This document shows, piece by piece, positions 26,804 through 35,275 of a stretch of 64,000 nt of DNA. The stretch comes from Planctomycetota bacterium (GTDB lineage Bacteria; Planctomycetota; Planctomycetia; Pirellulales; Pirellulaceae). Below the pieces are notes generated by a model. The model saw nothing but the letters and a program-made list of their open reading frames with translations, was not told the DNA's origin and ran no database searches. A program made the position numbers and the translations under genes. Every line of letters starts with the position of its first letter. Position 1 is the stretch's first letter. Location: the NCBI GenBank assembly GCA_029979005.1, contig JAPOIJ010000001.1, positions 39,034 through 103,033 of the forward strand, in the 5' to 3' direction.

Positions 26804-29623
26804 TTAGTGGTTTACGATAAACTCTTTAGTGTTCACCAGAGCCCAGAGCACACCGGTTACACCTTTGACAAGATCTTCTTCTTCCTGGATATGCTGCATG
26901 CAACGATCCAGTTCTTCCGGGGTTGGAAACCGGCTGAGTGTTCTTAAGTATGCTTCTTCTACAACTTGTTGAACATTCAGTTCGCCTTCCGGTTTCTGAA
27001 TGCTGGCAAGTTTCGCTTCCAAGCTCCGTTTGGTTTTTTCCAAACTCTTAATTTTTTTGCTCAGGCTCTGAAGCTGTTTTTTATTGTCCGCTTGCTTCAG
27101 GTCAGTTTTCGTCAGCTCCATTTTGGCAATTCGCTCGTTCAGTGTATCAAGTGATTTCTGAGTGCTCGCTGCTTGGATTTGAGCGGTGTTTTGCTGTGCC
27201 ATGCGATTTAACCAACTGTCTTTCTGCGTAAGCATGAGGTGGATATCGCGGTCGTTTTGCATGTAAACCGTTTGAATTAGGCTGGTTTCCTCCGACCGGT
27301 CGCAGTCGCAACTGCTGGCTCGCTCAGACCGTCCAAAGACCTTCAGCGCAAACGATGCGTCGGTCGAGTACTTGGTGCGTTTCACATTGGTGACGGTTCC
27401 GGGAATTGAGATCGCACGGCCATTAACGGAGTTTCTAAAGGTGGAATTTGTTTCCGAGTCAGAGGCTGCAAATGTAATCGAGTCGAAGATCACTTCGGCG
27501 GGCAGTCGTCGTGGAATTGCGCGACTAAAGTTTCGTCGATCACTTTCGTTCGTTTGATTTGGAACCCAGCTCAACTGATAGGTTCGGCTGTTGGTAATTT
27601 CCCGATGTAACCATTTCAGATCAAAGTCATGTTTGATGAATTCTTGCGTAAGATGGTCGAGCAAAGCTGCATTGCTGGGGGGATTGGCAAGGTTGAGATC
27701 GTCTACAGGGTCAACAATGCCGACTCCGAAATACTTAGCCCAGACGCGGTTGACGAGAGCTTTCGCAAAGAATGGGTTGTCGCGCTGTTTCATCCAATCC
27801 ATTAAAGGGGTTCGGACATCTTCGTGATCAGTGAGGTCGATGATATCGCCTCCGAGCAAGGTGGCCTCGGTAATGGCAGGCTTTTTAATGGTTTTCTTTT
27901 TCTTGGACTTCTTGTTCGCCTGTAATTGTTTCTGAAGTTCGCGTAGTTCTTCGCGTGTCAGTTTGGGAGAGTCGATGGCGAGGAATCCATACGGCGTTGT
28001 CTCACCCTTTCGATAAGCTTCTCGAAGTTGACGCTGGAGGTTGGGGTTCTTTTTGCGGTCTGGATCGATATCCAGGTTCTTCAGGATAGCGACATAATCT
28101 TTCTTATCGTCTGGAGTGGTTCCGCCGGAGTATTGCCGTACGTTGATTCCACTGAAGAATTTAGAGAAATCTTTGAAGTCTTTCTGGCTCCATCGATCGA
28201 ACGGGTGCTTGTGGCATTGTGCACATTGAATTCTCAAGCCCAGGAAGGCATGAGCAAAACTAATGGCCATGGTTTCTCGGTCTCTGAATTCTCGACGCAT
28301 CCAGTAGTAGGGCATCGTTTCATTTTCATAGAACGAGTCGTTGGCGGAAGTCTCTTTCATGCGTTCGCAGAAATCGATGTAGCTTTCACCAGTTTGCCGG
28401 CTAACACCAAGCACGATTCCTTCGATCATCTCGTCGTAAGGGGTGTTGTCTTTGACACGTTTGTGAATCCAGTCATACCATTGCTCACTTGGCAGATTGT
28501 TGTCAAAAGCAATGTTCCGCAATTGATTGGTATTGTTTTCGGTCATGTCACAGAAAAAAGTAGTCCACCATGATGCGTAAGCTGGTGACTCTAAGAGTTC
28601 GTCGATCTTCTTTTTTCGTTTTTGCGGATCTGTATCGGCAACAAATTTTCGGATTTCATCAGACGTTGGCAAAGTTCCTGTAATATCAATACTGACTCGT
28701 CTCAGGAACATTGTGTCGTCGGACAATTCCGAAGGTTGGAGGTTGAGTTTTTTCCACTTCTTTTCGGCAAGGACGTCTATTTTCGACACACTGGCGAAAG
28801 CGGTTCTGGAATTCAGAGGTTTACCAGCAAACGGATGAATGGCAGGAACGGGTACGACGGCGTTGTCGTAGGAAACAACAACGTGAGTATCACCCGAGAT
28901 TGAGTTGGTTGAGACCTCGCCCGATTCCGTGATTTTCGCGATTGAATCGTTGTTGGAGTGGAAGCGACACAAGGGAGTCACATCTTCGACCGTGCCGTCT
29001 TTCCAGTGTGCAATTGCCTTGAGTTCGAATTTTGTAGAAGGTGATTTGAAGATTAGTTCACTTGGTTCGATCACTAAGCGGTCGAGTTTGTGAATTGAAT
29101 CAGCGTTAGTTCCCCCTCCGGCAATCCAGGACTGCAAGAGATTGTATTGCCAACTGTCTTTATCGTATCGAAGCCCGCCCTCATGTTCGTCTTCATCAGT
29201 TGGTTTGGTCAGGATCAAACTATCCGTTGGATTTTTTAAATTGACCCGGTCGGTGCCGTCTTCTAGCAGCGCTTTATGATCCGATTGGAAGTCGTAGCCA
29301 AACAGTGAAAGTTGAAATCCACCTTGTCCCTGAAACGATCCGTGGCAGGCTCGACCATTACAGCCTAAGCGGCCAAGGAGTGGTGCAACGTGTTTTTGAA
29401 AGTCCGGTAATTCGTCATGTCCGGAGTTTTTAAATCGAACGTCTACGCTCTCGATCGGTTTTGAAGCGTTGTCAGCCGGAGTTGCAGCCGTGACGGGCTG
29501 GTCGGGATTCGCCGCGGCACCATTCGCTCGGTCAATGGTGACGATCACTACTGCGGAACAGCAGAAAATGAATGTGGCGGGAAGGATCGATTCAAGCAAA
29601 TGTCTTTTGCGTTTTTTTAGCAC
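26804..29623 (-). CDS. DUF1549/DUF1553 planctomycete cytochrome-type protein
   Basis: A 939-residue exported protein anchored by an N-terminal hydrophobic segment (12-35). In order: a cytochrome-like CNGRACH site (Cys88, Cys93, His94; four rather than two residues between the cysteines), a bacterial Ig-like domain (about 185-265), DUF1549 (about 285-490) including a canonical CAQCH haem motif (467-471), a Lys-rich loop (568-582), DUF1553 (about 605-800), and a conserved tail with RTLSRFPTPEELDRC. A coiled coil (811-877) interrupts the C-terminal part. The protein probably binds haem outside the inner membrane; its reaction is unknown. DUF1501 follows directly. Confidence 0.92.
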   Translation of the reverse strand: MLKKRKRHLLESILPATFIFCCSAVVIVTIDRANGAAANPDQPVTAATPADNASKPIESVDVRFKNSGHDELPDFQKHVAPLLGRLGCNGRACHGSFQGQGGFQLSLFGYDFQSDHKALLEDGTDRVNLKNPTDSLILTKPTDEDEHEGGLRYDKDSWQYNLLQSWIAGGGTNADSIHKLDRLVIEPSELIFKSPSTKFELKAIAHWKDGTVEDVTPLCRFHSNNDSIAKITESGEVSTNSISGDTHVVVSYDNAVVPVPAIHPFAGKPLNSRTAFASVSKIDVLAEKKWKKLNLQPSELSDDTMFLRRVSIDITGTLPTSDEIRKFVADTDPQKRKKKIDELLESPAYASWWTTFFCDMTENNTNQLRNIAFDNNLPSEQWYDWIHKRVKDNTPYDEMIEGIVLGVSRQTGESYIDFCERMKETSANDSFYENETMPYYWMRREFRDRETMAISFAHAFLGLRIQCAQCHKHPFDRWSQKDFKDFSKFFSGINVRQYSGGTTPDDKKDYVAILKNLDIDPDRKKNPNLQRQLREAYRKGETTPYGFLAIDSPKLTREELRELQKQLQANKKSKKKKTIKKPAITEATLLGGDIIDLTDHEDVRTPLMDWMKQRDNPFFAKALVNRVWAKYFGVGIVDPVDDLNLANPPSNAALLDHLTQEFIKHDFDLKWLHREITNSRTYQLSWVPNQTNESDRRNFSRAIPRRLPAEVIFDSITFAASDSETNSTFRNSVNGRAISIPGTVTNVKRTKYSTDASFALKVFGRSERASSCDCDRSEETSLIQTVYMQNDRDIHLMLTQKDSWLNRMAQQNTAQIQAASTQKSLDTLNERIAKMELTKTDLKQADNKKQLQSLSKKIKSLEKTKRSLEAKLASIQKPEGELNVQQVVEEAYLRTLSRFPTPEELDRCMQHIQEEEDLVKGVTGVLWALVNTKEFIVNH

Positions 29624-29668
29624 AGCGCGTCTCCCGAGGGCGTTACACCAGACCGGCGAAATCGAATT

Positions 29669-30511
29669 TTACTTTTTGTTCTTTTCGACTTGTTCTGCCT
29701 GGTTCTTCTTAGCTTGGTTTTTTTTGGCCGGTTCTTTTTCTGCCGTTGCTGGTTTGCCGGAATTCTTTGATTTGTTTTTACCAGCGGCTTTTGCCTTTTG
29801 TGCGGCTTGTATTCTTTCGGCGTTCTTAGTGAACGATTCTATTTGTTTCTTGATTTCAGCATCGCGAGTTGAACGGAGTTGGTCAATTTGCGAGCTTATT
29901 TTCGCGAGCCGAGCTTTCGTGGTTTCTCGCTCTTCGTTCAGATGCTTGATTTTTAGATCCTGTAGTTGGCCGATCAGTTTGCTAAGGCTACTGGTCGTCT
30001 TGGCTCGCTGTTCCTTGGAGGTCCTAACCGCCAATCTCGCCGAGAGGAGTTTGATCTTTGAACGAAGAACCCATTGGGCAAGTAGTTTTTCGTAACGTTC
30101 CTTTGATTTTACCATTTGAAGCTGCTTGATTTCGCGGTCGAGTGTCCGCAGCGCTTTCTCGAATTCTGCGGGGCGTTTTTTCTGCAGAGATTCAAGCAAG
30201 GGGATCAATTCCTCGTGGTGCTGTTTGCAGAAATTCAGCAGCTCTGTGCGTCTTTTTTCTGTGATGGCAGTGACAGGCTTTTTCTTGTCGGGGGCCGTTG
30301 CCTGCCCCGAAGCAGGAACCTTTGAGTTCTTGGAGGTTTGTTGAGTTTGGTTTTTCGAGGCGACGGACGTTCGGCTTTTATTTGTTTTTGCTTGATTTGG
30401 TTTTGGGGAGGGAGCATTCGCGGAGGTCTGCGCAAACCCCGGGCTAGCTGTAAACAGGAGCAACAGTAAAGCCGGAGCGATGATAGTTGAAACGTTTTTA
30501 ATGGGTTTCAC
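29669..30511 (-). CDS. Exported Lys-rich coiled-coil protein
   Basis: No known domain. The start is taken as GTG 30511; the frame opens at a TTG at 30544, and no ATG lies near. A signal peptide (about 6-28, ending SPGFAQ) is followed by a Lys/Ser/Thr/Gln-rich disordered stretch (30-80). A long predicted coiled coil follows (about 85-240, with repeated heptads such as KLIGQLQDLKIKHLNEERE), then a Lys/Ala-rich tail. It lies between the anti-sigma gene (14-bp overlap) and the DUF1549/DUF1553 gene. The partner also has a coiled coil, so direct interaction is plausible but unproven. Confidence 0.72.
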   Translation of the reverse strand: MKPIKNVSTIIAPALLLLLFTASPGFAQTSANAPSPKPNQAKTNKSRTSVASKNQTQQTSKNSKVPASGQATAPDKKKPVTAITEKRRTELLNFCKQHHEELIPLLESLQKKRPAEFEKALRTLDREIKQLQMVKSKERYEKLLAQWVLRSKIKLLSARLAVRTSKEQRAKTTSSLSKLIGQLQDLKIKHLNEERETTKARLAKISSQIDQLRSTRDAEIKKQIESFTKNAERIQAAQKAKAAGKNKSKNSGKPATAEKEPAKKNQAKKNQAEQVEKNKK

Positions 30512-31055
30512 CCTCGATGTTCTCTGAGGAATCGGCTTCTGCAAGGGCTACGAACATCCAGTCGTCCAGTCCATCCGTCACCACTTCATTTTGTGGGACT
30601 TCTTCGTTAATAAATTCATTGAGTTCTTCGTCGCTCATGGTGATGAGGGTTTCAACCCAAGCAGCAGCGAGTCCATCCGATTCCGTTACAACGACTGGAG
30701 TGTCGGAGGGGAAAAAGAGCGACCAACTGTTGACCGCAAGCAGCAAGGCTGCCGCAGATGCAGCAAAAGTCGCGATCCAGCGAAACGATGAGTTCGTCTT
30801 TCTAGAGACCAATTCGGAATCTGCGGCCATCGGTTGCGGATCTTGCTGGAGTGTCCTGTAGAGTATTTGCGAGTCTCTCACGGCACCAATCACTGCGTCG
30901 CGGGCAGATTCGCACTCCACCAAACGGGCTTCAAATTCTTCTCGTTCAGTCTGGTTGAGTTCATTCGCGATATAGCAGAAAGCGAGCCAATTCAAATCTT
31001 TAGGATCCAAATCGGATGATACTGTCTCGGTGTTTTTATTATTTGAGTGCGTCAT
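30498..31055 (-). CDS. Anti-sigma factor-like membrane protein
   Basis: A 185-residue protein encoded directly after the ECF sigma gene. The cytoplasmic N-terminal part (1-90) resembles an anti-sigma domain (LAFCYIANELNQTEREEFEARLVECESARDAV), but the zinc-finger H-x3-C-x2-C pattern is not complete. One transmembrane helix (about 93-112) leads to an acidic extracytoplasmic part with VPQNEVVTDGLDDWMFVALAEAD. It probably holds the sigma factor inactive until a signal outside the inner membrane is sensed. Position and topology support the call more than sequence does. Confidence 0.75.
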   Translation of the reverse strand: MTHSNNKNTETVSSDLDPKDLNWLAFCYIANELNQTEREEFEARLVECESARDAVIGAVRDSQILYRTLQQDPQPMAADSELVSRKTNSSFRWIATFAASAAALLLAVNSWSLFFPSDTPVVVTESDGLAAAWVETLITMSDEELNEFINEEVPQNEVVTDGLDDWMFVALAEADSSENIEGETH

Positions 31056-31098
31056 TTCAATAAATTACCAATGATCGTAGATAAGATCGTTTACGGTT

Positions 31099-31692
31099 TT
31101 ACGTGTGGTCGTCGGTTGATTTTAAAAGTGGTTTAAGTTTTTTTAGGCCTGCCTGCATCCTTGCCAGAACCGTGCCTAGTGGGACGTTCAAGTCGTCCGC
31201 AATTTCCCGAAATTTAAGTCCTTCGTAAATTCGTTTTTTAACAACTTCTCTTTGTGGCAGCGGGAGTTGATCCAGGGCTGCTCTAACTTGTTTTATGTCT
31301 TCTTGTTGGATTGCATGATGAACTGATTGGCTGAGTCGATGGTCGGCTCCTCGATCAGCCCCTAATTGCCCATGGAATTTCCAGGCAACGTTCTCTGCAT
31401 GTTTCTTACTGGTTGTCTCCTTGCGACGAATCAACATCGCTTCGTTAAAGGCAACTCGAAACAACCAGGATTTCATCGAATCCTGTTGTTGAACCAAATG
31501 GCCTTTCTCAATCAATCGTGTAAAAGTGGTTTGCAATGCATCAGCGGCGGCCGCTTCGTCCCGGAGAACTCCGATCAGGAAACGTTCAAGTGCGAGGCAG
31601 TGCTCTGAGTAGATCGCCTGAACTCTTTCAGTGTCCAATCGTGGAGGTTCGGGTTTTGAGGAATCTAGATTCAAAAAGTCACCAAAACCCAA
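31099..31692 (-). CDS. ECF-type RNA polymerase sigma factor
   Basis: A 197-residue sigma-70 family protein with only region 2 (about 25-95: ALERFLIGVLRDEAAAADALQTTF, SWLFRVAFNEAMLIRR) and region 4 (about 130-190: ALDQLPLPQREVVKKRIYEGLKFREIADDLNVPLGTVLARMQ, a helix-turn-helix). This is the extracytoplasmic-function group. It heads a five-gene run on the minus strand with an anti-sigma-like gene, a coiled-coil protein, DUF1549/DUF1553 and DUF1501. It probably transcribes its own operon. Confidence 0.92.
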   Translation of the reverse strand: MGFGDFLNLDSSKPEPPRLDTERVQAIYSEHCLALERFLIGVLRDEAAAADALQTTFTRLIEKGHLVQQQDSMKSWLFRVAFNEAMLIRRKETTSKKHAENVAWKFHGQLGADRGADHRLSQSVHHAIQQEDIKQVRAALDQLPLPQREVVKKRIYEGLKFREIADDLNVPLGTVLARMQAGLKKLKPLLKSTDDHT

Positions 31693-32127
31693 GCCACTCT
31701 GCTCAGCAATAAGATGTGCGAAATTTCGAGATTATTGAATTTTCGTACGCTAAACGCGAATAAAAGCCATTTTTAATCAACTCTCTCAATGCTGTCTATG
31801 TTTTGGACATTGTGACAGGCCTCGAGACATTGAAAAAGGGCTGTTGTGGTGGCCAATTACATGATTTACGGGGAAAGCTGGCGGTTGCGAGGTGTTTCTA
31901 GCGGCGTTTAGGTGGCGGGCTGGAAATCGGTGCATCGGCTGGATCGGTTTGGTTGAAAGGGAGAATCTGAAGATTCCGACCCATGGAAACGTGCTCTTGT
32001 TGGAAAACCGTCAGAATTGTGCTGTATTTTCGGGCTCGTCTACGTACGGTGGATGCTTCGCGTTATACTTGATTGAAGTTTTAATCCTTGCTGAACTCAA
32101 TTTTTCGAACGTCATTGAAAGTCCATT
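31693..32127. other. Intergenic region between the ECF operon and the ABC-2 permease
   Basis: 435 bp separating divergent units. An 80-codon open frame at 31892-32134 has no support and overlaps the permease start. I see no clear hairpin or consensus promoter. Confidence 0.45.
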
Positions 32128-34011
32128 TTGTTAGTCGGTCCCGTATTTACCCGCGAAGCTGTTGTCGCCCCCCGTCGTCCTCGACATCATGTAATGCGAA
32201 CGGTCTACGCGGTCGCGTTGCTACTGTTGATTTGCACTGCCTGGATGATCTTGAAGGGGACTCAGATCATTCAAAACGTCGGAGACATGGCGAGATTTGG
32301 CGCCATTTTATTTCAGATCCTAGCGCCGCTCCAACTGGCATTGGTGATGTTTCTCTCTGCAATTCAAGCGGCAAGTAACATTGCGATTGAAAAAGACAGG
32401 CAGACTCTGATCTTGTTGTTGATGAGTCGGTTAACCAACAGCGAACTCGTGCTTGGGAAGCTGTTCGCGAGTCTCTTAAGCATTGGGGTAATGCTAATTA
32501 CCAGTCTGCCGATTTTTATGTTGATTGTCCTTTTCGGTGGCACCTCATTTGAGCAAGTGGGCTGGACGTTTGCGGTGACGTTAATGACCTCCGTCGCGGC
32601 AGGGTCTTTGGGGGCGATCGTCGCTTTGTGGCGGGAGAAAACATTCCAAACGCTTGCGCTGGTCGCGATGTGCATCGTTTTTTGGTTGGGGCTTTGCGAG
32701 GGGATTGGGCTGGCCGGTCCGGTTGTTGCAGGGTTCACTGGAACCGAGATCGCGGGTGCGATGAGTCCTGTTCGAACAATTATGGCGGCAAGCCATCCAA
32801 CGGTTTCGTCGACTTGGAGTTTTTCCGTATTACCGTTTTTGGTCCTGTCCTCATTTATCTCGGTGCTGCTTTGCAGTGTGGCGATTTGGAGAGTCAGGCA
32901 GTGGAACCCGAGCCGTGACGTCCGTAGCGGCCAGGCTTCCGCCGAAGAGTCAGAGGCAACGGTCAATCATGGATTGAATGTGGTCGGTGAGCTACCAGGG
33001 TCTGGTGCTTCCGGTGTCGAAGAATCGTTAACTGGTCAGCAGGTTGTCGAACAATCGGAAGGTTTGCGTACCGGCCACGTCGATGATCGTGCTCGAACGG
33101 CAAACCAAAACAGTCGCCGAGTTTGGGATAATCCTGTTCTTTGGCGGGAGATGAAAACGTGGGCCTATGGGCGGAAGATATTATTCATTCGGGGTGCCTA
33201 TTGGTTGCTTGCGGCTTTCGTGTTTTTTGCTGTTTTCTCTCTGGTGGATTCGGGGGTGGCGACTCGCGTTACCGCGGATGCGGGAGTAACGATTCCGCCT
33301 GCCGCACGTCCATTAGCTCCGTTTATTTTGGTGAGTATCGTAATGGTTAACGCGTTGGCGGTCACTTCAATTACCACTGAGCGGGACGGTCGTGCGCTTG
33401 ATTTGTTAATGGTGACCGATATTTCACCACGGGAGTTTCTGTTCGGAAAAATAGGAGGTGTCCTGTATGTCGTCTCCGATATGATTTTGTTACCAATTTT
33501 GATCAGCGGATATCTCTGGTTCAACGGTGCCTTGTCTGGTGAAAATTTGATTTATTTATCGATCGGTCTCTGTGTTTTGTTCTTTTTTGTGACGATGCTG
33601 GGTGTGCATTGCGGAATGTCCTATGGAGGTAGCCGCCAAGCGATTGGCGTGAGTTTGGGAACTGTTTTCTTTCTCTTCCTCGGCGTCGTGACCGTGATGG
33701 TGATGATGGTGTCCTTTACCGGAAATGTTGAAGCCCAGTTGAGTCCGTTTCTGGCTTGCATTGTTGGAGGGGCGATCGGTTTGTATGTAGCTCTGGGGTG
33801 GCATACGCCCTCCCCTGCTCTGGTGCTTGCCTGCGGTGTTCTTCCAATTGCGATGTTTTATTCAATTACCAGTTTGTTGCTAGGTAACTTTTTGTCAGTC
33901 TTGTTGGTGGTCAGTTTTACCTATGGATTTGCAACAACCGCGATGATGATCCCGCGATTGAGCGAATTCCTCGTTTCTACAGGACGTTCGAAAACGGCGG
34001 AGAATGGATAG
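32128..34011 (+). CDS. Internally duplicated ABC-2 type permease
   Basis: A 627-residue polytopic membrane protein with about 12 helices in two similar halves. The halves share the order GPVFTRE / NPVLWRE, then a first helix, then EKDRQTLILLLMSRLTNSELVLGKL / ERDGRALDLLMVTDISPREFLFGKI, each followed by further helices. This is the ABC-2 permease pattern; normally two such subunits pair with ATPases. A hydrophilic linker (about 260-330) joins the halves. The start is a TTG at 32128; no better start is visible. No ATPase gene is adjacent, so it may use one encoded elsewhere. The stop overlaps the next gene by 8 bp. Confidence 0.82.
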   Translation: MLVGPVFTREAVVAPRRPRHHVMRTVYAVALLLLICTAWMILKGTQIIQNVGDMARFGAILFQILAPLQLALVMFLSAIQAASNIAIEKDRQTLILLLMSRLTNSELVLGKLFASLLSIGVMLITSLPIFMLIVLFGGTSFEQVGWTFAVTLMTSVAAGSLGAIVALWREKTFQTLALVAMCIVFWLGLCEGIGLAGPVVAGFTGTEIAGAMSPVRTIMAASHPTVSSTWSFSVLPFLVLSSFISVLLCSVAIWRVRQWNPSRDVRSGQASAEESEATVNHGLNVVGELPGSGASGVEESLTGQQVVEQSEGLRTGHVDDRARTANQNSRRVWDNPVLWREMKTWAYGRKILFIRGAYWLLAAFVFFAVFSLVDSGVATRVTADAGVTIPPAARPLAPFILVSIVMVNALAVTSITTERDGRALDLLMVTDISPREFLFGKIGGVLYVVSDMILLPILISGYLWFNGALSGENLIYLSIGLCVLFFFVTMLGVHCGMSYGGSRQAIGVSLGTVFFLFLGVVTVMVMMVSFTGNVEAQLSPFLACIVGGAIGLYVALGWHTPSPALVLACGVLPIAMFYSITSLLLGNFLSVLLVVSFTYGFATTAMMIPRLSEFLVSTGRSKTAENG

Positions 34012-35275
34012 CATTTTTCAATTGTTGCCCTGGTTAATTACCATGGTGGTGTTGATGGCTTGCTCTGGTTTTTTTTCAGCCAGTGAAGCAGCGTTGTTTT
34101 ATATTCAAGCACGTGACCGGCGGCATTTGAGAAATGGTACACTTGCCGAGCAGGCGGTTGCGGCACTGCTGTTAAAGCCGGATCGATTGCTGTCCGCGGT
34201 CTTATTCTGGAATTTGGTAATCAACATTGCCTATTTCTCAATAGCATCGATTTGTGCGATTAAAATCGAAGAAAGTCCTGATGGCGGGCAGGCGCCGGCC
34301 TTTTCTTTTGCGGCGGTTTCGCTGCTCTCGATTATTTTCTTCAGCGAAATGTTGCCTAAGAGCGTCGCTGTTTTGAAGCCGAGAGAATTGGCGACACTCG
34401 TGAGTGTTCCGTTGACGTTTGCTGTTCGGTTAGTGGATCCGTTGATGCCGCTTTTGCGTTCGGTCAATTTAATTTCACGTCGTCTCGTTTGGCCTGGTTT
34501 CAAAACGGAACCGTTTATGGAGGTGAGCGATCTTGAGCGGGCGATTGAGCATTCTGGAAAAGATGCAGCGGTCATTAAGCAAGAGCAGGCTGTATTAAAA
34601 AATATCGTTCAATTGTCGACGATTCGCGTGGAAGAGTGGATGCGGCCTCGCACTCAATTTGTTTCTTTTTCGCCGCCGGTGAAATTGTCTGATCTACGGG
34701 GTGAAATCCCAGCGAGTGGTTATTTACTGATTACAGAACCTGATAGCCGGGAAATAGAAAAGGCGATTCGGCTTGATAATCAGTATCACTTAGACCAAGA
34801 CAATCTTGAGCGTTTTTCTGAACCGGTTTTGTACCTTCCGTGGTGTGCAACGGTTGCGGATGCGTTGGAAAAAATGTCGCACCGCGATCGCGAGGTTACC
34901 GTGGTCGTAAATGAATTCGGGGATACGATTGGTGTACTGACAATTGAAGATATTCTTGAAACGGTATTTGTGTATTCCCCGAGTCGGAGTGAGCGGTTGC
35001 TAGATATGCCGCCCCTTGAAGAAATCTCCGAGGGTACGTGGAGAGTCGCGGGGATTATGAGTTTAAGGCAGTTGGCAAGACGATTGGAGGTGGCAATTCC
35101 AGAGACAGTCAGTGTGACGGTCGGCGGTGTCATTCAAGAATCGATGCAACGTTTAGCAGAAACCGGGGATCAATGTGAATGGGGGCCGTTTGAGTTCCTG
35201 GTGGTTGAGGCGAAGGAGCGGGGAGTCCTGCAAGTTGAGGTGCGTGTCCTCGGTGAAGAGGAGGACGTCCTGTGA
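34004..35275 (+). CDS. CNNM/CorC-type transporter (DUF21-CBS-CorC_HlyC)
   Basis: A hemolysin-family membrane protein of 423 residues. The DUF21 membrane domain (about 5-175) has three to four helices and SGFFSASEAALFYIQ near 22-36. Two CBS motifs follow (about 200-325; VVVNEFGDTIGVLTIEDILE in the second), then the CorC_HlyC domain (about 340-415). Relatives export Mg2+ or Co2+ or support divalent-cation resistance. It overlaps the upstream ABC-2 permease by 8 bp and the second DUF21 gene by 4 bp, so the three genes are translationally coupled. Confidence 0.92.
   Translation: MDSIFQLLPWLITMVVLMACSGFFSASEAALFYIQARDRRHLRNGTLAEQAVAALLLKPDRLLSAVLFWNLVINIAYFSIASICAIKIEESPDGGQAPAFSFAAVSLLSIIFFSEMLPKSVAVLKPRELATLVSVPLTFAVRLVDPLMPLLRSVNLISRRLVWPGFKTEPFMEVSDLERAIEHSGKDAAVIKQEQAVLKNIVQLSTIRVEEWMRPRTQFVSFSPPVKLSDLRGEIPASGYLLITEPDSREIEKAIRLDNQYHLDQDNLERFSEPVLYLPWCATVADALEKMSHRDREVTVVVNEFGDTIGVLTIEDILETVFVYSPSRSERLLDMPPLEEISEGTWRVAGIMSLRQLARRLEVAIPETVSVTVGGVIQESMQRLAETGDQCEWGPFEFLVVEAKERGVLQVEVRVLGEEEDVL

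Noticed and set aside
28028-28573. 181-codon + strand frame opposite the DUF1549/DUF1553 gene
   Set aside because: Lies entirely antisense to a well-supported gene and has no known motif.
29469-30095. 208-codon + strand frame rich in Phe and Leu opposite the coiled-coil gene
   Set aside because: The apparent hydrophobic protein is the reverse complement of Lys/Glu-rich codons; it is not a real membrane protein.
31892-32134. Open frame of 80 codons in the gap before the ABC-2 permease
   Set aside because: No ribosome site or domain, overlaps the permease start, and composition is not protein-like.
32364-32966. 200-codon minus-strand frame opposite the ABC-2 permease
   Set aside because: Antisense shadow; the sense frame has clear ABC-2 motifs and membrane helices.
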